From Cryptomeria japonica (taxonomy: Eukaryota; Streptophyta; Pinopsida; Cupressales; Cupressaceae): a stretch of DNA of 64,000 bases. Below are positions 56,462 to 64,000 of this stretch, piece after piece. The stretch's first letter is position 1. Each line of letters begins with the position of its first letter. The notes below the pieces were generated by a model that saw only the letters and a program-made list of their open reading frames with translations, did no database searches and was not told the origin of the DNA. The translations under genes and the position numbers were made by a program. The DNA lies in NCBI RefSeq assembly GCF_030272615.1, contig NC_081406.1, positions 468,890,400 to 468,954,399 on the forward strand, read 5' to 3'.

Positions 56462-58062
56462 TGATGCAGAGGGTTTGGGGGTCAAGTTGATCTAAGCCAA
56501 TGTGTTTGTTTCAATGCTTCCAACTTCTTGAGTTCACCTAGTATTTCAAAGGCTTCTTAACAGAAAAAAAAGGCTTTTCTCACTCCAACACCCTACAATG
56601 GTTCCAAATGGTTCCAAACACCTATTCACACCTATTTCAACAATAATCAATAGGTTACAAAGTTCCAGCCCACCAATAAACACTCAAACCCTTCTAAGCC
56701 TCAATTAGGCTACTAGCCCTTACTAGGCCACCTAAGACTGAAAAAATTAGTTTTCTCTAGATTTTCCCAAAGAACTCACCAAAAAAATTATATTTTCAAA
56801 CACCCATTTCGGAGTACTACAACATATATAAAAATCAGATAGGATTGTTTTGGACCATGCCTTTGCTGTCCTAAGACAGACTATTTTTTCTTATGCAAGA
56901 ACCCCACTTTTACAAAGAAAGTATATGAAGTACTTATCCTCAAACCCTATAACTCTCAACAGTATTTTTTGATTACTCCAAACCAAGGAAAATCCAATTT
57001 TTTAGGTTCTATGATCTTATTTGATGTGCAAACCCCAAAACCCTCACCAATAGGCTCCAAAACTAAGGGTTTCCTGATTCATGACCTTCCAAACACTTTA
57101 GAGACTCATTCAAGGTTCCTACACCTTCAAAATGATCAAATGAGACTCCTCCAATCCTTAAACTACCCCCTCATTAAGGTAGATCTTCTGCTGTTGTAGG
57201 CTTGCTATGCTTCCTACTCAATCCTCCTTCATCAAACTCATGGTGATCACCTGTCAAACCATACTTCCTGCAAGTTATTTGGATAGGATCATATTATACA
57301 TGTTAGATAGAGCCTCCTCTATGAGAAACAAGACCTTACATCCATAGAAGGGCTCCAAATTGCATTTTGGGCCTTCAATGCCAATGATACACCTCAGAAA
57401 ATTTTAGGACAAACAGCACAAATGACAAAATCTGAGCAAAACCTGCTACAAAATCATTCCAAATCACTTATTACAATGTTTAATGACTTCCCAAGGCTTC
57501 TACCATGAAAGATCAATCACTTTCAAGCAACAAAACACAAGAAATTGCAAGAAAATGAAGGTTTTATTCACTTTTTCTGTTAAATCCGTCTAGCATCCAT
57601 ACTGTAGCCTCCAACCCCACCAAAATGGAGTTCCAAGAGTTTTATAAGACCTTCCCCCAACTTCCCAAACTGAAATCAATCAGTTATTTGTCATTATAGA
57701 CTTGTTTAGACTCTAAAATCCATTTTCCCACCTAAAAGCAACTAACCGTTAGAATTCAAAAATTTGAATTTCTAACTTACAATTTATTGAATAATTTAAA
57801 GTCTAACCTATCAAACTTAATGTTTTATTACTCCTAGGATCCAAACAAACTTATCTAACCATCCAAATCCTATTTAGGCACTATTGGCCTCCATTACATA
57901 ATTTTGGTCCTAAAGCCCTTATTAAGACCTTCAAGACATTTAACTTTAAAATCATATTGATCATTACAAATTGCCATTATTGGCTTCAAAACACTCCAAT
58001 TCACTTGTTTTGATTCATAACTCTTCATGGTCTTGATAGCTTGCCTGGGTGCACCTGCATCA
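56462..58062 (-). repeat. M3 5' LTR
   Basis: 1601 bp, TGATGCAGAGGG...CTGCATCA. Differs from the 3' LTR by scattered changes and small indels. Minus frame 58085-57894 is the LTR part of the tail seen at 54396. Confidence 0.88.
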
Positions 58063-58067
58063 CTTGC

Positions 58068-58306
58068 TAGCATACAGGATAGCATCCGATCACCAGATCA
58101 AAACCAACCGACTGAACATGAATCTGAGTAGCATGAATAAGCAAATTCCAAAAGCCAAAACATACTTGAGCATACCAGATCATCATGATCTAATCCAACA
58201 AGAAACCAAGCAACTTATCGGGACAAGAAGGATATTGTTAAAGCAACCAAAATAGCTAGTGTTGACATGAATGTAACACATAATCAATTCCTCCAAATGG
58301 ACAACA
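58068..58306 (-). repeat. M2 3' LTR, right piece
   Basis: Rejoins 52805 to give CCAAGCTTG-CTAGCATAC. Ends GGACAACA before the purine tract 58307-58320 (minus strand CCAAAGGGGGAGAT). Confidence 0.85.
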
Positions 58307-58677
58307 ATCTCCCCCTTTGGCATTGATGGCAACACTAGATGTGAAAAACATCCAAGTGCCAAGAAATGCTAAACAAATCTCGCATCCAAGAATATAACAA
58401 TGAAGTTCTGATTAATACTCCCTATAAATGATATCACAATTAAGTTCTACAAATTTCTCCCCCTAATGTATATATCCCTTAAGTTTTTCACATGAATATC
58501 TCTCCCCCTTTGACATCAATGCCAGAAATCTGACAAAAATATCAAAGAAAAAATATAAACCACTGAATCACAAGGCTAACTACTCCCCTTGAGTAGTAGC
58601 ATCCCCACATTAATCCATAATGAATAATATCTCTGATAATGCATACTAGACTGATGCCAAATAGCATCAATCATTTC
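58307..58677 (-). other. M2 3' untranslated region with purine tract
   Basis: Purine tract next to the LTR, and a second CCCCCTTTGACATCAATGCC block at 58505-58524. No gene. Confidence 0.65.
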
Positions 58678-59450
58678 TTTGTCGGAGGGACAGGAACCCC
58701 TAATCTGTCTCTGAGGTACTCAAATGATTCTTTAGGCAAAGGTTTAGTGAAGATGTCTGCAATCTACTCTTCAGTATTCACATAAACCAGTCTAACCTTA
58801 TGTTCTTCCACCTTCTCCTTCAAAAAGTTATACTTGATAGATATGTGCTTTGTCTTAGAGTGAAATACTAGATTCTTTGATATGTCTATAGCAGCAAAGT
58901 TATCACAATGAATAAATACTAGTCCAATGCAATGCACTTTAATATCCTTCAACATTTGCTTCATCCATAGAACTTGGCTACAGTTAGTAGTAGCAACAAC
59001 ATGCTTAGCTTCAGCAATAGATAAATAATTACATGATTGTTTCTTGCTAATCCATGAAACCAACTTCTTTCCAAGAAAGAAAGATCCATCGGAAGTACTT
59101 TTACGGTCATCAACATCACCTGCCCAATATGCATCTGTATATGCACATAAAGTAAAGTCATCATCTTTAGGGTACCACAAACCATATTCAGATGTACCTT
59201 GCAAGTATCTAAAAATTCTTTTCACCACATTCTCATGATTTTCTCTAGGATCACTTTGATATCTTGATGCAATGCAAACAACATTCATTATATTAGGCCT
59301 AGTTTGAGTCAAATATAGCAGGCCTCCAATCATAGACTTGTATCTTGTAGGATTTACCAGTGCAGATACATCTTTCCTTTTTAATTTCTCACTTGTAACC
59401 ATAGGATTACTTATCGGTTTAGAGTCTACCATACCAAATTTCTTCAACAA
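58678..59450 (-). pseudogene. M2 RNase H domain of copia pol
   Basis: 228 open codons plus a continuation after one TAG at 58766 (reads E-stop-IADIFTKPLPKE; Gln CAG in relatives). Landmarks: AYTDAYWAGDVDDRKSTSDG, KQSCNYLSIAEAKHVVA, HCDNFAAIDISKNLVF, KHISIKYNFLKEKV. The catalytic acidic residues remain (ADWAG reads AYWAG). Confidence 0.88.
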
Positions 59451-60305
59451 TTCCCTAGCATACTTAGTTTGACAGATGAAAATACCTTTATCAGTCTGAG
59501 TAATCTACAAACCTAAGAAAAAATTCATTTCACCAAACATAGACATTTCAAATTCTTTCTCCATATTTTTAGAAAATTCCATGCACAACTTATCTTCACC
59601 TCAAAAAATAATGTCATCAACAAGAACCTCAATAATCAATATATTATCATCAATGACTTTATAATATAGATTACTATCAGCATTACCTTTAGTGAAACAA
59701 AGCTTCAAAAGATATTTATCTAAACTTGCATACCAATCTCTAGGTGCATGTTTCAATCCCTATAAAGCTTTCCTTAACCTGCAAACCATGTTTTTAACAT
59801 CTGAAAATGAAAAACCATCAGGTTGCTCAATATAAACTTCCTCATCAAGATCCCCATTCAGAAAGGCACACTTAACATCCATCTAATAAACCTTGTATTT
59901 TTTATGTGTAGCATAGGCAAGAAATAATCTTACAACTTCAATCCTAGTTACAGGTGCAAAAGTTTCACCATAATCAATTCCTTCCTTTTGAGAATATCTT
60001 TTACAAACCAATCTTGTTTTATTCCTTACAACTTGTCCATCTTCATTCAATTTATTCCTAAAAACCCATTTAGTTCTAATAAAATTCTTATTTTTAGGTC
60101 AGGGAACTAAAATCCATGTGTTATTCTTCTTTATCTGATCTAATTCTTCTTCCATAGCTTTCATCCAACATTCATCTTTACATGCTTCAATTACTGATAT
60201 CGGTTCAACTTGAGAAATTAAACATACCTCATTAGTTTCCAATCTCCTTCTTGTCATCACTTCATTGTTCTTATCTCCAATGATCTGATCTTCTAAATGA
60301 TTCAT
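59451..60305 (-). pseudogene. M2 reverse transcriptase, broken
   Basis: No long open frame. Pieces in order on the minus strand: 60305-60099 with CKDECWMKAMEEELDQIKKN; then GLKHAPRDWYASL-type and LVDDIIF (about 59610-59635; both Asp kept) followed by a TGA where Gly is usual; then FEMSMFGEMNFFL. At least five stops. Confidence 0.8.
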
Positions 60306-60307
60306 CC

Positions 60308-61080
60308 TTACATACCTAGAGGAGTCTTCTGATTCTCTGTTCCTCTTTCTAGATCTTTAGGTAATGTTGAATTTTCTAATACTACCGGAGTAACAAGTTC
60401 AACATTTTGTTCCAGTAAAGGTGTTACCGGTTCTTGCTCATAAACTCTGATTTGAATATTATTAAGCTCGTCCACCTTGACATTAGCGCTCTCCACAATT
60501 CTGTGCAATCTCTTGTTATAACATCTATATGCTTTGCTTTCATTAGAATAACTAAAAAATATTCCTTCATCACATCTAGGATCAAATTTGAAAATGAAAT
60601 AATCTCTCTTTATATAACATTTACTACCAAAGATTCTGAAAAACTTAATTATAGGTGTATTGCCAAACCATAATTCATAAGGTATTTTACCGGTTTCTCC
60701 TTTCATATGTACTTTGTTGAATGTATAAACTGTTGTGCTCACTACTTCTCTCTAGTAGATATGAGGTAGATTAACTTCCATCATCACTATTCTATAAGAA
60801 TCCATGATAGTTATGGTCTTCCTTTCCACAACTCCATTTTGTTGAGGTGTCCATGGAGCAGAAAATTGTCTCCTTATACCATGCTTCTCACAAAAGTTAT
60901 TAGACTCATTGGATGTGAATTCTCCACTATGATCTGACCTTAAACACTTAATCTTCAATCCTGTCTATTTTTCAACTTTAGCTTTAAATATTTTAAACTA
61001 TTCAAAAGCCTCAGATTTATCCCTTAGAAAAGTAAGCCACATCATTCTAGAATAATCATCAATGATTAGCATAAAATATC
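60308..61080 (-). pseudogene. M2 integrase
   Basis: MLIIDDYSRMMWLTFLRDKS (about 61070-61010), then stops near 60990, then 60958-60752 with KCLRSDHSGEF and PWTPQQNGVVERK (second Asp and the Glu), then 60742-60308 with the C-terminal VYTFNKVHMKGETGKIPYEL and FSYSNESKAYRCYNKR. All three catalytic acidic residues seen; broken by at least two stops. Confidence 0.86.
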
Positions 61081-61558
61081 TATCACCTTGAAAACTTTTA
61101 ACTCTAGCAGGGCTACACAAATCAATATGAATAAGATCAAGAAAATCATTAGATTTGTCTTGTATACTCTTAAAAGAGGTTTTGACATGTTTTCCCATTT
61201 GACATTCCTTACATACCGGATTATAGGGCTTCACAATCTTAGGTATATCTCTAACTGCCTTAGTTGAAGTGATCTTTACCATGCAATCAAAATTCACATG
61301 AAATAGCCTTTTATGCCATAGCCAACTATCATCAATTTGTGCAATCAAACATATCTTCTTACTGGAGTTTAAATGAAATATATTACCTTTTGTCTGAGTA
61401 CCGGTTACAATCTCCAAACCAGATCTATTAATTATTTTGCATTTTCCATCCTTGAATTGTATTTGAAATCCTTTATCCACCAATTTTCCTACACTCAAAA
61501 TATTATACCTCAACCCTTCAACATAATAAACATTATGAGTATTGTGCTTACCATCCAA
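61081..61558 (-). pseudogene. M2 GAG-pre-integrase zinc finger
   Basis: RYNILSVGKLVDKGFQIQF, then LWHKRLFHVNFDC and VCKECQMGKHV, the His-His-Cys-Cys finger with all ligands, then DFLDLIHIDLCSPARVKS. Open into the integrase core (single 186-codon frame 61558-60998). Confidence 0.9.
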
Positions 61559-61788
61559 TGATATAGTTCATTTCCCTTGATCATACATGCTTTGTCATCT
61601 CCAAATCTAACCAAACCACCATCTAATTCTTGCAAAGATAGAAAATTCCTTTTGTCTCCAGTCATATGATGTGAACATCCATTGTCAATTACCCATCCAT
61701 CCTTATCTTCAATTTTAGCAGCCAGGGTCTTCTCTTCAAGTACATTTTCTTCCAGTGCTGGTACATTTTCCTTGATAGCTAGGAACAC
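61510..61788 (-). pseudogene. M2 protease region
   Basis: 92 codons with GWVIDNGCSHHMTGDKRNFL. The active site reads Asp-Asn-Gly rather than Asp-Ser/Thr-Gly. C1 has Glu-Asn-Gly at the same place, so the Asn is probably a family feature. Frame overlaps the start of the next block by a shift near 61560. Confidence 0.82.
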
Positions 61789-61799
61789 CCATTCCTTTC

Positions 61800-62871
61800 C
61801 ATTTTCAGAACTACTAGCAGAGTCTTATGTCGGTTCATCATCAAAATCAATCACACCTTCCTCATCCACAATGTAGCATGATTTATCTTTGTTTTTCCTA
61901 TACTTATACTCATTCTGATATCTAGGGTTAGGCTTAAAAGATATTCTATCTCTTTCTTCAAATCTTGAATTCATTTCAAGACATCTAGATGAAAAATGAC
62001 CTATCTTATTACATGCAAAACATTTAAAAGGTCTTTTTCCTTCATACTTACTTCCTACTAGTACTTTAGGTACTCTTCTAGAAAATAGGGCTTCAAGTTT
62101 CTCAAATTATTTATCTTCCCTCTTGATATCATCCAATTACTTTGAATACAAAGCTTTCCAATCTTGCTTGCTGGTTATTGATGTAAATGCATGAAAAGCA
62201 GGTTCAGACTTCACAGCTTCGGAAGGTCCAAATTATTCAAGCTCGAAAGAAGATAATTTCCCAACCAAGGTATCTCTATTGACAAAAGTATTAACCATTG
62301 TTCTCAATTCATTAATTGCAGTAGCCTTCATCTTATAAGCTGGTAGAAAAGCTCTCAGAACTTTAGAAACTATTTCATCTTCACTCAAACTTCTATGACA
62401 ACATTGAATTCCCATAACAATTTCATTTACCCTTTCTATGAATATAGTAATCCTTTCATATTCTTCCAGCTTCAAGTTTTCATATTTCACCTGGTAACCA
62501 TCAAGTTTAGCAATCTTAACAGTAGGGTCACCTTCATTAAGAGTCTCCAACTTGTCCCATATAGCCTTTGTTGATGATTTGTTAGTTAATCACATTATTT
62601 GCTGATCAGAAAGTGCACACAAGAGGGCTTCTCTTGGTCTACAATCATTCTCAAGCTCCTTATCCAAGTTTTCTGGAGGAGGATTTCCAAATGCCAGATT
62701 AAAAGGTGTAACACCATTCTCTAAGATTTCCCAAATTTCCTTACAGAGACATCTCAGATGAGTCTCCATCTGAATCTTCCATACTCTATAATTTGTTCCA
62801 TCAAGCCTAGGAATATCTCTCTGAAAGATAGAAGAATACGAACTAGATGAACTTGAACTTTTAGTCACCAT
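61800..62871 (-). pseudogene. M2 gag with zinc knuckle
   Basis: ATG 62871-62869, about 45 bases after the primer site. 62871-62590: LDGTNYRVWKIQMETHLRCL; 62550-62233: UBN2 gag with KIAKLDGYQVKYENLKLEEY and CCHRSLSEDEIVSKVLRAFL; then RPFKCFACNKIGHFSSRC, an intact knuckle (about 62026-61979), then an acidic linker to the protease. Several stops between blocks. Confidence 0.87.
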
Positions 62872-62914
62872 AGGATCTTCCTCAAGCAGTTAAGCTTATG
62901 CAAAGAGGACCAGA

Positions 62915-62926
62915 GCTCTGATACCA
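62915..62926 (-). other. M2 primer-binding site
   Basis: Minus strand TGGTATCAGAGC, exact, 2 bases from the LTR. Confidence 0.92.
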
Positions 62927-62928
62927 TT

Positions 62929-63273
62929 TGCTAGACAATTCAAATAACTGGAAGACAATTGAGATGGGGGGGGGGGGTGAATCAGTTGTCACCAGATTAC
63001 CAGAACCTTAAGCAATTAAAACTTTAATACCAAAACCCAAAAGATCAATATCGGAATGCATAAACAAAATACTGAAATAGAAGATATACCAATTAAGAAT
63101 AAATAATAATTAGAGAGTAAATACCATCCACATGACACGGAGATTTGTACGTGGAAAACCTAGTAAAGGGAAAAAATAATGGTGGGAAGCCTACCCACAG
63201 TTAGATAAAACTTCTGGAGTAAGTATGTGATTACAAATGAGGGGACTGCACTTGGAGGAAGGCCAATGACCTT
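62929..63273 (-). repeat. M2 5' LTR, truncated
   Basis: Only the 345 bp next to the primer site. G-run before TGAATCA 62964-62982 (12 Gs), GTGGAAAACC block 63151-63180. Matches 51817-52160, then stops abruptly at GGCCAATGACCT. Confidence 0.85.
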
Positions 63274-64000
63274 TATGGTTTTCATTCCAGTACAGAGAGT
63301 GAGCCTTCTGGTTCTGAGCATTCTAGTTCATAGGCAGATTTCTTGTAGCTTCATCATGGGTCTTCTTCTCTATAACTTTGTTGACAGTAAAGGTTTGTTT
63401 TTCTTTACTCTCACTAGAAGAAGTAAATTATATCTCCTTGTTGGATGTGTCTTTTCTATTTGAACTCTATCCTTGTTCAAAACCTAAACCTTGGGTATCT
63501 TTTGTGTTCTCCTAATTACTCAACATTTTGTCAAAGGCTTCAGTGTTGCCCTCATACTTGCTCCTCATCTTCAACTCATCCTTTCTCTTTTCAAGATCCT
63601 TTCTGAGCCTTACAATTTCTTCTTCCAAATTTTGATACTCCTTCTCTTTCTTTATCAAATCAGAGGATGTAACTTCACATATCCTCTTGGGCTCTTCCAA
63701 CTAGAGTTTCAAATCAAAAATTGTTTTCTTGGACTCATCCAGGGATTGCTTCAAATGGTATTGTTCTTTAGTAGCAATACACTTAACCTTCTTGAGATCT
63801 CTTCTTATTTTACTCAACTCCTCAAGAGGACTTATGAGCTCACCTTCCAAGTCCACTTCAGCTTCAATGTCTTCATCTTCATTATCTTCATCAACTGGTT
63901 CATCTAGTTCCATAAAGAGATTGGTTTTTCTTTCACCCTCACAACAATCACTTTCTGAGGCACTTTCTTCATCTGAGGCATCATCTTCAAAAGTATATAG
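63274..64000 (-). mobile_element. X1: copia gag fragment, continues past the window
   Basis: Minus-strand coiled-coil part of a SIRE/Maximus-type copia gag. 63913-63701: acidic start (DEPVDEDNEDEDIEAEVDLE) and KIRRDLKKVKCIATKEQYHL; 63700-63512: LIKKEKEYQNLEEEIVRLRK and AFDKMLSN, then (through stops) TQGLGFEQG, a hallmark phrase of this gag type. It could belong to M1 if a large deletion removed the rest of M1's pol; I cannot tell. Confidence 0.75.

Larger units (their letters stand above)
52806..58062 (-). mobile_element. M3: gypsy element with gag and protease only
   Basis: LTRs 52806-54395 and 56462-58062 (about 1.6 kb each, very similar), primer site, gag and protease; internal region only 2066 bp. 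No RT, RNase H or integrase. Target copies CTTGT (52801-52805) and CTTGC (58063-58067) differ at one base. Short LTR elements with only gag-protease are known in plants as TR-GAG types. It depends on enzymes from elsewhere. Confidence 0.85.
51817..63273 (-). mobile_element. M2: Ty1/copia element with truncated 5' LTR
   Basis: 3' LTR 51817-52805 plus 58068-58306 (split by M3), purine tract, RNase H, RT, integrase, protease, gag, primer site and 345 bp of the 5' LTR. It sits in M1 pol. The 5' LTR stops at about 63273, where X1 gag begins, so the right flank is not M1 DNA and no target duplication can be tested. Closest relative in the window is C1. Confidence 0.88.

Overview
This is plant nuclear DNA with no intact ordinary host gene that I can recognise. 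It is AT-rich and almost wholly built of long-terminal-repeat (LTR) retrotransposons, most of them broken, plus a LINE 3' end, a tRNA-derived SINE and microsatellites. Copia elements with primer sites of the plant initiator-Met-tRNA type, a plant mobile domain (PMD) gene and very deep nesting point to a seed plant with a giant genome. A conifer-like gymnosperm is my inference; nothing here proves the species.

Left part (1-10370). A degenerate plus-strand gene of unknown family (1-1897) abuts C1, a truncated minus-strand copia element (1898-5482). C1's 5' LTR sits in the integrase codons of G1, a minus-strand gypsy element (5483-8575). G1 is itself split by a solo LTR, S1 (7442-8475), flanked by CATTG on both sides. 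From 8576 to 10370 I see only AT-rich DNA ending in a microsatellite.

Centre (10371-49646). A nest of five layers is readable from target-site duplications (TSDs). N0 (LTRs 10371-11568 and 48897-49646) holds N1 (12204-44467, TSD GAGTT). N1 holds the solo LTR N2 (14050-40028, TSD TTTTT). N2 holds N3, a complete copia element (14136-38533, TSD ATAAG). N3's 3' LTR holds N4 (14572-31508, TSD GGGAT). N4 is the most unusual item: a large LTR element with no reverse transcriptase that I can find. It has a Gln/Pro-rich gag-like reading frame on the sense (minus) strand and a PMD gene on the antisense (plus) strand. N4 is also a partial tandem (LTR, internal, LTR, part-internal, part-LTR), so the PMD gene is present twice. 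N1 carries a SINE and N0 carries a 5'-truncated LINE.

Right part (49647-64000). M1, a copia element, is inserted in the right LTR of N0. M2, another copia element, lies in M1's pol gene. M3, a gypsy element with only gag and protease, lies in M2's 3' LTR. M2's own 5' LTR is cut short at about 63273 and fused to X1, a copia gag coiled-coil fragment that runs off the window.

No element here looks able to move by itself in this copy: every pol gene has stops, frameshifts or is missing. The three stops I compared closely between the two PMD copies that arise at CAG, two CpG stops, and further CAG-to-TAG stops in N3 and M2, fit decay of methylated cytosines in silenced DNA.
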